Of a DNA stretch of 5,313 bases, positions 1-5,260 are shown piece after piece; the first letter of the stretch is position 1, and each line of letters opens with the position of its first letter. This DNA comes from Firmicutes bacterium ZCTH02-B6. GTDB taxonomy: Bacteria > Bacillota > Limnochordia > Limnochordales > ZCTH02-B6. The notes beneath the pieces were generated by a model. That model saw nothing but the letters and a program-made list of their open reading frames with translations, ran no database searches and had not been told where the DNA came from. The position numbers were made by a program, and so were the translations under genes. The stretch is from contig LZRQ01000213.1 in assembly GCA_002159155.1 (NCBI GenBank), forward strand, positions 1-5,313, written 5' to 3'.

Positions 1-285
1 GATCAGCACCGACAGGCGCGACGAGCGCCGCAGCGGCCGGTAGGCAATGAACTCGATGGTGACGCCCAACAGCGCGGTCACGGCCATGGCCGCCAAGAGC
101 GCCAGCGGGAACGGCAAGTTGGCCACCGTGACCAAAAGCAACCCTGCGAAGGCGCCGACCATGTAGATCTCGCCGTGGGCGAAGTTGATCAGCTGGAGCA
201 CACCGTACACCATGGTGTACCCCAGGGCGATCAGGGCGTAGGTGCTGCCCGTTACAAGCCCGTTGATCAGCTGTTGTCCGAACAA
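1..285 (-). CDS. livH: Branched-chain amino acid ABC transporter permease LivH (N-terminal part, cut by window edge)
   Basis: This is the first 95 codons of an inner-membrane permease that, with LivM, forms the channel for leucine, isoleucine and valine import, powered by LivG/LivF. Reverse-strand translation gives a start like LFGQQLINGLVTGSTYALIA, followed by LGYTMVYGVLQLINFAHGEI and YMVGAF. The G-[ST]-x-YALIA-x-GYTMVYG and L-x-NFAHGE signatures are characteristic of the LivH family, as is the later IEFIAYRPLRRSSRL segment. Two hydrophobic stretches are visible, around residues 10-30 and 43-75. No ATG is available. The proposed start is TTG at 285-283, with a GGGGTG purine run about five bases upstream. 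The frame is open back to a TAG at 331-333, so the exact start is uncertain. It lies downstream of the binding-protein gene on the same strand, as in liv operons. Family assignment is firm; binding-pocket specificity cannot be judged. Confidence 0.93.
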   Translation of the reverse strand, partial: MFGQQLINGLVTGSTYALIALGYTMVYGVLQLINFAHGEIYMVGAFAGLLLVTVANLPFPLALLAAMAVTALLGVTIEFIAYRPLRRSSRLSVLI

Positions 286-409
286 GAGCGCACCCCGTTC
301 GACGGCATCCCTGCGTTGCGATATGCCCCGCTAGGCCGGTGGTTCGAGATGTGCCAATATGACCTGTTGGCGTTGCAGGGTAAAGTGTTTCGAAATCGAC
401 AAAGGAGAA

Positions 410-442
410 GGGTGGACGCCCGTCCACTGCCGGGCGCCACCC
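410..442 (-). terminator. Stem-loop in the livK-livH gap, possible attenuator or mRNA stabiliser
   Basis: GGGTGG plus CGCCC (410-415, 417-421) pairs with GGGCG plus CCACCC (432-442), giving an 11-bp stem with one bulged base (416) and a 10-base loop. In the minus-strand transcript it is followed by a mixed pyrimidine stretch (TTCTCCTTT), a weak U-tract. The competing inner hairpin GTGGAC-GCCC-GTCCAC (412-427) is also perfect. Stem-loops between a binding-protein gene and its permease genes commonly lower permease expression or protect the upstream message; that role here is inferred. A plus-strand reading is also followed by CCCTTTTT (446-453), so a terminator acting on the opposite strand is possible. 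Confidence 0.5.
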
Positions 443-500
443 AGCCCTTTTTCCCATCATACCTGCTCGGTTGCGGGCGTGTAAACCAGGATTGTTTCCA

Positions 501-529
501 GCGGCGGCACCCTTCTCGAGCACCGCCGC
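501..529 (-). other. GC-rich stem-loop just after the binding-protein gene
   Basis: GCGGCGG (501-507) and CCGCCGC (523-529) form a perfect 7-bp stem that can be extended inward by G-U and G-C pairs. It begins about 15 bases past the stop codon of the substrate-binding protein gene in the minus-strand transcript. No U-run follows, so it is not a canonical intrinsic terminator. A 3'-end stabiliser for the abundant binding-protein message is the simplest reading (inference). Confidence 0.45.
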
Positions 530-544
530 CGGAGAAGAAAGCCG

Positions 545-1696
545 TTACCGCTCCTGGACGAACTGGCCGTTCTCGACCCGCAGGATGTACAGCGGCTTGA
601 CCGCGTCGCCGTTCTCCGCGAAGGTGGTGACGCCGGTGACGCCCGGGAAGTCCTTCACGTTCGCGATCCAGTCGCGCACCGCAGCCCGGTTGGGACCAAC
701 CGCCTGGATGGCCTCGATGATGATCCGGGCGGAGTCATACGCATTGGCCGCAAACATGTCAGGCTTGCTGCCGTAAGCCGCCTCGTACTTGCGCACGAAC
801 TCCGCGGCCAGCGGATCCTGCGTGCCGTTGTAGAAGCCCGAGGTGAAGAGGGCACCTTCGACCGCCGCACCGCCCAAATTGATCAGCTCGGGCGAGTCAA
901 AGCCGTCCGCACCCATGAGCCGCACCTTGAGGCCCTGCAAGGCCGCCTGCTGGGCGATCTTCGCGGCCTCGGTGTAGTAGCCGCCGATGTAGAGGCCTTC
1001 GGGGTTCTGGGCGGCGATGTTGGTCAGCTGAGCGCTGAAGTTGCTGTCGCCGTCGAGGTAAGACTCGATGGCCACGACCTCGCCGCCGTTGGCGCGCACG
1101 CCTGCCTCAAAGGCGCGCCGCAAGGCCAGGCCGTAGTCGTTGTTGGCATACAGGATGGCGAAGCGCCGCAGGCCCAGGCTATTGACCGCATACTCGGCCA
1201 TCTGGGCCGCCTGCATGTCGTCCGTGATCACGTTGCGGAACTCATAGTCGCCGATCTCCGACACGGCCGGAGCGGTGGCCGACGGCGTGATGAACGGCAC
1301 GCCCTCGTCCTGGGCGATGGGGCCCGCGGTCAGCGTCTCGCCGCTCAGGACCGCGCCGACAATGGCGGTGACCCGGTCGAGCTCAATGAGCTTGTTCATG
1401 GCATTGAGCGCCTGGACCTGGTCGCCGCGGGTGTCTTCCTTCTGCAGCACAAAGCGGTAGCTATAATTGCCGGAGGCATTGGCCTCGTTGATGGCGAGCT
1501 CGACGCCGTTGGCGACGCTCACGCCGTAGGTCGCGTAGTCGCCGCTCAAGGGCCCGAGCATGCCGATGACGACCGTCTGCTGCGCCAGGGCAAGCCCGCC
1601 GCCCATGATCAGCAGGGCTGCGAGGGCGGCCACCAGCCCCACGCCGAACACGAGACGAGACCCAAACGGAGCACGACTAGATCTGAGACCCTTCAA
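545..1696 (-). CDS. livK: Branched-chain amino acid ABC transporter substrate-binding protein (LivK/LivJ type)
   Basis: This is a 383-residue, type I periplasmic-binding-fold receptor that captures branched-chain or related amino acids and hands them to LivHM. Residues 1-38 form a Sec signal peptide: basic n-region, hydrophobic core around 15-31, and an Ala-Leu-Ala site before QQ at 39-40. The mature start TVVIGMLGPLSGDYATYG is the family's first strand-loop. GAVLSGETLT (114-123) and FITPSATAP (135-143) are the expected ligand-site segments of lobe 1. YANNDYGLALRRAF (183-196) and GADGFDSPEL (262-271) belong to lobe 2. Length is typical. The start is TTG at 1696-1694; it is chosen because AGGAGGG lies seven bases upstream (1704-1710). 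There is no cysteine after the signal peptide, so it is not a lipoprotein. It precedes livH on the same strand. The family is certain, but the exact ligand is not: Liv-type receptors also bind amides, urea or aromatic compounds. Confidence 0.95.
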   Translation of the reverse strand: MKGLRSSRAPFGSRLVFGVGLVAALAALLIMGGGLALAQQTVVIGMLGPLSGDYATYGVSVANGVELAINEANASGNYSYRFVLQKEDTRGDQVQALNAMNKLIELDRVTAIVGAVLSGETLTAGPIAQDEGVPFITPSATAPAVSEIGDYEFRNVITDDMQAAQMAEYAVNSLGLRRFAILYANNDYGLALRRAFEAGVRANGGEVVAIESYLDGDSNFSAQLTNIAAQNPEGLYIGGYYTEAAKIAQQAALQGLKVRLMGADGFDSPELINLGGAAVEGALFTSGFYNGTQDPLAAEFVRKYEAAYGSKPDMFAANAYDSARIIIEAIQAVGPNRAAVRDWIANVKDFPGVTGVTTFAENGDAVKPLYILRVENGQFVQER

Positions 1697-1703
1697 AAAC
1701 AGA

Positions 1704-1710
1704 CCCTCCT
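1704..1710 (-). promoter_or_regulatory. Strong Shine-Dalgarno site deciding the TTG start of livK
   Basis: The minus strand reads AGGAGGG, a near-perfect anti-16S match, seven bases before TTG (1696-1694). No in-frame ATG or GTG has comparable placement and the signal peptide begins correctly here. This fixes TTG as the start codon. Confidence 0.85.
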
Positions 1711-1749
1711 GAAATGAAATTTTGGACGCCTAGCGCCCGTTGAGCGAGA

Positions 1750-1779
1750 ATTTGATACACGATTCGACACGACCGCAAT
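1750..1779 (-). promoter_or_regulatory. Candidate housekeeping promoter for the liv operon
   Basis: On the minus strand TTGCGG (1779-1774) and TCAAAT (1755-1750) are separated by 17 bases. They match the -35 and -10 consensus at three and four of six positions. Transcription would begin near 1743, leaving a leader of about 45 bases that contains the livK Shine-Dalgarno site. This is a weak match in a GC-rich background. The position is sensible but the call rests on consensus resemblance only. Confidence 0.3.
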
Positions 1780-1811
1780 GGTTCCCTGCTCTGTTGAACA
1801 GGAGCCAAACC
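1780..1811. promoter_or_regulatory. Interrupted dyad, candidate operator next to the liv promoter
   Basis: The core CTGTT-G-AACAG (1791-1801) is a perfect palindrome around one central base. It is flanked by GCTC and GAGC arms (one bulged G) and by outer GGTT (1780-1783) and AACC (1808-1811). A one-base loop makes an RNA hairpin unlikely, so a dimeric DNA-binding protein site is the better reading. It abuts the proposed livK -35 element and lies about 30-60 bases upstream of the sigma-28 promoter on the other strand. The cognate regulator cannot be named. Confidence 0.4.
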
Positions 1812-1815
1812 GTGG

Positions 1816-1836
1816 TCCGCCCAGCCGGCAGGCGGA
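1816..1836. repeat. Second inverted repeat in the divergent intergenic region
   Basis: TCCGCC (1816-1821) and GGCGGA (1831-1836) are inverted around a central GCCGGC. The dyad ends seven bases before the -35 element of the flagellar promoter. It could be a regulator site or simply GC-rich self-complementarity. Confidence 0.3.
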
Positions 1837-1842
1837 TGCCAC

Positions 1843-1870
1843 TAAAGGATTGCGCCGCCACCGCCGAACA
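1843..1870 (+). promoter_or_regulatory. Sigma-28 (SigD/FliA)-type promoter of the late flagellar operon
   Basis: TAAA (1843-1846; CTAAA with the preceding base) is followed after 16 bases by GCCGAACA (1863-1870). The known class is TAAA, about 15 bases, GCCGATAA in enterics and a close variant in Bacillus. The -35 is exact and the -10 matches at six of eight positions, including the diagnostic GCCGA. Spacing is one base longer than the commonest value but within the range seen. The predicted start near 1877 leaves a leader of about 60 bases before flaG. The downstream genes (cap protein, flagellin chaperone) are classic sigma-28 targets, which strongly supports the call. Confidence 0.8.
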
Positions 1871-1924
1871 TGAATAAAGGAGACTATCCTCAGGCCACCG
1901 GCGGAAACGGTTGCCGACCGGACG

Positions 1925-1932
1925 AGAGGTGA
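1925..1932 (+). promoter_or_regulatory. Shine-Dalgarno site favouring the GTG start of flaG
   Basis: AGAGGTGA matches the 16S anti-Shine-Dalgarno over most of its length and sits five bases before GTG at 1938. The longer alternative, TTG at 1911, lies at a small hairpin (CGGC 1899-1902 with GCCG 1913-1916) and has no such site at proper spacing. Confidence 0.65.
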
Positions 1933-1937
1933 GGCCC

Positions 1938-2318
1938 GTGCGGGTTCCGGAAGTGTCGTCGGTAGGGAGCGTCGCCTGGAGCCAAGGCTCTCAGCAGCGC
2001 CTATACGCCGCTTCGGCCATTCAGCCGCCGCAGCCGCGGCCCCAGGATCGGCCGCACTCTTCGGCGCATACCGAGGACAACAAGCCTATCTACGAGCGGA
2101 CGGCGCTCGAGCGCATCGCGGATGGGCTCAACCGCACCCTGGAGGCCGTGGACAGGCGACTCAAGTTTTTGGTCCACGAGGAGACCGAGCGGATTTACGT
2201 CCAGGTCATCGATAAGGAAACCGGGGAAGTCATCCGGGAGATCCCGCCCGAGAAGATCTTGGACCTGGTCGGCCAGCTGCAGAAGTTGATCGGCCTGTTG
2301 ATCGACGAATGGGCGTAA
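1938..2318 (+). CDS. flaG: FlaG family flagellar protein
   Basis: This is a 126-residue protein (GTG start). Residues about 52-122 are a FlaG domain: a helix (ALERIADGLNRTLEAVD), then RRLKFLVHEETERIYVQVID, then KETGEVIREIPPEKILDLV. The VQVID-x-ETGEVIREIPPEK block is the family hallmark. The first 50 residues are variable, with a Pro/Gln-rich stretch at 29-39 and no membrane segment. FlaG is found beside fliD and influences filament length or cap function; its molecular activity is poorly defined. It is the first gene after the sigma-28-type promoter and heads the fliD-fliS operon, the usual place in Firmicutes and Proteobacteria. In-frame alternatives are TTG 1911 (9 codons longer), GTG 1929 and GTG 1953. 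The start is moderately certain; the family is firm. Confidence 0.92.
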   Translation: MRVPEVSSVGSVAWSQGSQQRLYAASAIQPPQPRPQDRPHSSAHTEDNKPIYERTALERIADGLNRTLEAVDRRLKFLVHEETERIYVQVIDKETGEVIREIPPEKILDLVGQLQKLIGLLIDEWA

Positions 2319-2335
2319 GACAGCATTTGGACTGG

Positions 2336-2370
2336 GCCCCTCGCGAAGGGCACGCGTCTTTCGTAGGGGC
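2336..2370 (+). other. Stem-loop 1 in the flaG-fliD spacer
   Basis: GCCCCT (2336-2341) pairs with AGGGGC (2365-2370). After one bulged base (2342), GCGAA (2343-2347) pairs with TTCGT (2360-2364), giving about 11 bp with a 12-base loop. No U-run follows, so it is not an intrinsic terminator. It may mark an RNase processing or stability element between flaG and fliD (inference). Confidence 0.5.
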
Positions 2371-2373
2371 AAT

Positions 2374-2398
2374 GTGCGCAGGCGGTTTCGCCGCGCAC
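2374..2398 (+). other. Stem-loop 2, immediately upstream of the fliD ribosome-binding site
   Basis: GTGCGC (2374-2379) pairs with GCGCAC (2393-2398), and GGCG (2381-2384) with CGCC (2389-2392). This gives 10 bp with a single bulged A and a GTTT loop. The stem ends two bases before the GGGGTGAG ribosome-binding site (2401-2408). It is very stable for its size and well placed to affect fliD translation or protect a cleaved 5' end. The role is inferred. Confidence 0.55.
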
Positions 2399-2413
2399 TG
2401 GGGGTGAGCGGTT

Positions 2414-3769
2414 ATGGGAATGTACATCACGGGGATTGCGTCCGGCCTCGACACCGATGCGTGGATCGAGGCCGTTATGGCTTTGGAGCGGCGTCCCATC
2501 ACGCAACTGCAGCAGCGCAAGACGACGCTGCAACAGCAGAGGGATGCTTGGCGCGACATCAACACACGGCTCAACAACCTTTCGAGCCGGCTCTCTGATC
2601 TGCGCCTCTCGAGCACGTTCTTAAACCGGACGGCCACGTCGTCCGACGCCAACGTCGTGAGCGTGTCTGCAGGCACGGCGGCGACGCCGGGGAGTTACAG
2701 GATCGAGGTCGAACAACTGGCCCAGGCGCACCGTATCGCCTCCGGCCGCCAGTTGGCCGCGGATGAGGCCATCGGCACCAGCGGCACTTTTACCATCCAG
2801 GTTGGCGACAAGAGCGGGACCGTTACGGTCGAGAAAGGCGACACGCTGGCCGACATCGTTCAAAAGATCAACGATGCAGACGCCGGCGTGACGGCCAAGA
2901 TCATCGACGGGCGCCTAGTGCTGCAGGCCGATGTGACCAACAAAAAGATTGAGTTCAGCGGCGACGTCGATGTCCTAAAGGACCTGGCGATTTTGGGCGA
3001 GAACGACGAGATCCTGTACGAACTTCTTCAAGAGGCTCAGTGCGCCCACATCAAGGTCGATAGGCTCGACATCTACCGCGATACGAACACGATTTCCGAC
3101 GTCATCGAAGGCGTTACGTTTACCCTGAAGGCGGAAGGCTCCGCCGCCATTGAGATTCAGCACGACGTCAACCGGGTCATCGAGCGGGTTAAGGCATTTG
3201 TTGACCAGTACAACTCGGTCCAAAACTTTATCAAGGAAAAGACTACCGATGGCGCGGTGCTCCAGGGCGACGTGCTCTTGGGCCGGATCCAGTCGCAGTT
3301 GCGCCAGTTGGCCACCGCCCGGGTGGACGCCGGGGGACCGTACAACCAACTGGCGATGATCGGCATCAGCGTGGACCGCTACGGCACGATGACGCTGGAC
3401 GAAGCCAAGCTGCGGGCCGCGCTTGCGGAAAATCCGGAAGCGGTCTATCGCTTGTTTGCCGCCGACGCGGAGGACGGCGACGGCTTCAACGGTGTGGCTG
3501 TCCGCATGGGCAAGGAGCTTGAGCAGTGGCTGCGGTCCAACGAAGGGTTGCTGGCGTCGCGGCAGGCGATGTTTGACGCCCGCATGAAGGACATCGACCG
3601 CAGCATCGAAAGGCTGGAGGCCCGGCTGGAGCTGCGGGAAGAGACCTTGCGGCGGCAGTTTGTGAGGCTCGAAGAGGTGCTGGCCGCGTTCCAAACGCAG
3701 TCCGCATGGCTGTCGGCACAGCTCCAGCAATTGAGTGCATTCGCAGCGTATCAGGCTCGCGGGCGGTAA
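2414..3769 (+). CDS. fliD: Flagellar filament cap protein FliD (hook-associated protein 2)
   Basis: This 451-residue protein forms the cap at the filament tip and guides flagellin assembly; it is exported through the flagellar type III system and has no signal peptide. The FliD N-terminal domain (about 3-105) starts with the signature MYITGIASGLDTDAWIEAVM and continues with a coiled-coil-prone Q/R/L-rich helix (27-65) and GSYRIEVEQLAQAHRIAS. The FliD C-terminal domain (about 205-440) has the family block TISDVIEGVTFTLKAEG (226-242), GISVDRYGTMTLDEAKL (317-333) and a long terminal helix (380-440) ending in QTQSAWLSAQLQQL. Length is at the short end of the family, implying a small exposed domain between the conserved ends. 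One cysteine (210) is present. The ATG at 2414 follows GGGGTGAG by five bases; ATG 2420 is an alternative. It sits between flaG and fliS, the standard order. Confidence 0.97.
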   Translation: MGMYITGIASGLDTDAWIEAVMALERRPITQLQQRKTTLQQQRDAWRDINTRLNNLSSRLSDLRLSSTFLNRTATSSDANVVSVSAGTAATPGSYRIEVEQLAQAHRIASGRQLAADEAIGTSGTFTIQVGDKSGTVTVEKGDTLADIVQKINDADAGVTAKIIDGRLVLQADVTNKKIEFSGDVDVLKDLAILGENDEILYELLQEAQCAHIKVDRLDIYRDTNTISDVIEGVTFTLKAEGSAAIEIQHDVNRVIERVKAFVDQYNSVQNFIKEKTTDGAVLQGDVLLGRIQSQLRQLATARVDAGGPYNQLAMIGISVDRYGTMTLDEAKLRAALAENPEAVYRLFAADAEDGDGFNGVAVRMGKELEQWLRSNEGLLASRQAMFDARMKDIDRSIERLEARLELREETLRRQFVRLEEVLAAFQTQSAWLSAQLQQLSAFAAYQARGR

Positions 3770-3799
3770 CAAGCGCGCCTGAACTAGGGGGAGTCGGGG

Positions 3800-4216
3800 A
3801 TGTACGCTGCAGTTTACGCCAAACAGGCGGCACAGCAGTATAAAACCACGCAGGTGCGGACGGCCAACCCGGCCGACCTGGTGGTCATGATGTACGACGG
3901 CGCGATCCGCTTCATTCGCCAGGGCGTCGCGGCCATCGAAGCCGCGGACTTTGAAGAGGCGCACCGCTCGCTGGTCCGGGCTCAGGACATCATCTCCGAG
4001 CTGGACCGGGCGTTGGACCCACAAGCGGGCGAGATCGCCGCCAATCTCGCGCAGCTCTATGACTATATCCATCGCCGGCTGGTGGAAGGCAACGTCCGCA
4101 AGGACGCCGCGCCTCTGCAGGAGGTGATCGGCCTCCTGACCGAACTTCGGGACGCCTGGGCCCAGATCGCCCGCGGCGAAGGGGGGGCCGGCGGTGGAGG
4201 TCACGACCGGGCCTGA
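3800..4216 (+). CDS. fliS: Flagellin export chaperone FliS
   Basis: This 138-residue all-helical cytoplasmic chaperone binds the C-terminus of flagellin, preventing premature polymerisation and delivering it to the export gate. Family features are AAQQYKTTQVRTANPADLVV followed by MMYDGAIRFIRQG (10-42), SLVRAQDIISELDRALD (57-73), GEIAANLAQLYDYIHRRLVE (77-96) and LLTELRDAW (112-120). The N-terminal MYAAVYAKQAAQQY resembles the usual short Tyr-containing cap over the flagellin groove. The final 12 residues are a Gly-rich tail (GEGGAGGGGHDR) encoded over a run of seven G (4181-4187). The ATG follows GGGGGAG (3787-3793) by six bases, and the gap from fliD is 30 bases, so they are co-transcribed. 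Its 3' end overlaps the next gene by 23 bases. Confidence 0.96.
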   Translation: MYAAVYAKQAAQQYKTTQVRTANPADLVVMMYDGAIRFIRQGVAAIEAADFEEAHRSLVRAQDIISELDRALDPQAGEIAANLAQLYDYIHRRLVEGNVRKDAAPLQEVIGLLTELRDAWAQIARGEGGAGGGGHDRA

Positions 4217-4730
4217 GTCCGCAGGCCGGCTCGCTGCGGATTTGGTGGCCGCGTACGCCGCGCAATTGGAGGCCTACAGGGAATGGCTGGCGTTGGCCCG
4301 GCGAGCGCAGCAGCACTTGCAGAGTGAAGATCTGGACGAGTTCCTGCGCGTTCACGCCAACAAGGAAGCCATCACAGGCCGGCTGCAGGATATGGAACAG
4401 CGCGTCCAGGCATGCCGGCGTGGCCTGGCAGCTTTCGTCGGCACAAAGGAGCCGACGTTGAGTCAGTTGCAGCAGGCGGTGGGCCGCGTCGCAGACCCTG
4501 CGTTCTCGCAAGCCGTGGCGGGTTTGCCGCAACTGCTCGAAGAGCTGCGCACCGTCATGCAGGAGCTGCAGTCGGTAGAGGGTGCAACCGAGGCGATGCT
4601 GAGGGACCGTCTACTCAGTTTGCGTGCCGACATTACTCAGACCCAAGCCGCGCGGCGCGCCACCCGGGCTTACCAGAAACCCGACGCCGCGTCCGATTCT
4701 GAACCCCGCTTTATCGACCACAAGGGCTAG
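4194..4730 (+). CDS. FlgN/FliT-family flagellar export chaperone (probable)
   Basis: This 178-residue, cysteine-poor, almost entirely helical protein has no signal or membrane segment. Heptad-like helices run about 13-80 and 112-157. LQSEDLDEFLRVHANKEAITGRLQDMEQRV (42-71) resembles the FlgN/FliT pattern of a short acidic turn followed by a Lys-Glu helix. The C-terminus, AYQKPDAASDSEPRFIDHKG, has the Tyr, disordered linker and final F-I-D-x-K pattern I associate with Firmicutes FlgN-like proteins. Position after fliS favours FliT (chaperone of FliD), whereas the C-terminus favours FlgN (chaperone of FlgK/FlgL), so no symbol is given. The GTG start lies six bases after the G run 4181-4187 and overlaps fliS by 23 bases, suggesting translational coupling. 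Later in-frame GTG/TTG codons near 4240 lack a ribosome-binding site. Being a flagellar chaperone is likely; the client is unknown. Confidence 0.72.
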   Translation: MEVTTGPESAGRLAADLVAAYAAQLEAYREWLALARRAQQHLQSEDLDEFLRVHANKEAITGRLQDMEQRVQACRRGLAAFVGTKEPTLSQLQQAVGRVADPAFSQAVAGLPQLLEELRTVMQELQSVEGATEAMLRDRLLSLRADITQTQAARRATRAYQKPDAASDSEPRFIDHKG

Positions 4731-5023
4731 CCAACCTCATATCCAGACCACCGAGCGATCCAGTCAACAGACGGCCAAATGGCCAGTCTCCAGACGGTTG
4801 AGCGACCCGGTGCCGGGCGGGCGAACGGTCCCGAGTCGCTCGCGTCGCGTTCGCAATGATAAGAATCCCCCGCAGGGGCTCGGTTCCGGTGCCTGGGGGG
4901 GTGGGGATCGGCGTCGAAACCGTTGTCCCTTTGGGGGATTCCGGGCCGGATGGCTCGGCCTCCGGCTCGATTCTTAGGCGCTGTAAGATATTTGCCCCCT
5001 CACGGCGCTTTCCTGCTGGCCCC
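4731..5023 (+). other. Non-coding, densely base-paired region after the flagellar operon; candidate structured RNA
   Basis: I see no convincing protein gene here; open frames are composition artefacts. Several hairpins can be drawn. AGACGGCC (4769-4776) pairs with GGCC-A-GTCT (4781-4789). GAGCGAC (4800-4806) pairs with GTCGCTC (4835-4841), or alternatively GCGAAC (4821-4826) with GTTCGC (4849-4854). GGGA/TCCC plus CGG/CCG form a hairpin at 4904-4929, and GGCCG/CGGCC another at 4944-4960. Two longer pairings compete: TAAGAATC (4860-4867) with GATTCTTA (4969-4976), and GAATCCCCC (4863-4871) with GGGGGATTC (4933-4941). A terminator-like hairpin follows at 5024-5047. I looked for tRNA, tmRNA, RNase P, SRP RNA and common riboswitch core motifs by eye and recognised none. 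Function is unknown. Confidence 0.45.
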
Positions 5024-5047
5024 AGGTCCCGTTTGGCGACGGGACCT
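5024..5047 (+). terminator. Rho-independent terminator-like hairpin
   Basis: AGGTCCCGT (5024-5032) and ACGGGACCT (5039-5047) are perfectly complementary (9 bp) around the loop TTGGCG. The sequence continues TTTCTCC, then TGATTTT, a broken U-tract on the plus strand; the minus strand has no U-run. It is the first terminator-like structure after the flagellar operon, 294 bases past its last stop codon. It could end that transcript or a separate short RNA from 4731-5023. Confidence 0.65.
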
Positions 5048-5161
5048 TTCTCCTGATTTTGGCTCTTCCCGCGTGGATCGTGCGTCGCCGGCTCCGTGCG
5101 TGGAGGAGAACCTGGCAGGAGAGCGAAAATCTTCAGAAGCTATACGCGTTTGTCTGTTCTC

Positions 5162-5190
5162 GGGGGGGCCGCTGGGTCAGGGCGCGCGGG
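5162..5190 (+). other. Canonical G-quadruplex motif
   Basis: The plus strand has a run of seven G (5162-5168), then GGG at 5174-5176, 5180-5182 and 5188-5190, with loops of 5, 3 and 5 bases. This satisfies the G3+N1-7 rule fully. It lies in non-coding sequence upstream of whatever gene follows the window. The final GGG also belongs to a competing hairpin (5185-5205). Confidence 0.55.
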
Positions 5191-5260
5191 CCCGGCGTAC
5201 CCGCGTTGGCGCGCACCACCAAAGGGTGTTACGACCGGATCTACCGGCTGGCGGCGGTTA

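Noticed and set aside
175..600. A 141-codon plus-strand frame spanning livH, the intergenic gap and the end of livK.
   Set aside because: It crosses two clear minus-strand genes and two stem-loops and has no family features; it is a frame shadow.
1870..1932. A 20-codon leader ORF (ATG 1870 to TGA 1932) containing AAAGGAGA and ending just before flaG.
   Set aside because: Its ATG overlaps the -10 element of the sigma-28 promoter and would lie upstream of the expected transcript start near 1877. The AAAGGAGA run is not followed by a start codon at usable distance.
2975..4204. A 409-codon open frame on the minus strand, antisense to fliD and fliS.
   Set aside because: The plus strand encodes unmistakable FliD and FliS over the same bases. 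Long antisense frames are common opposite GC-rich genes, and the translation (His/Arg/Leu-rich) shows no family resemblance.
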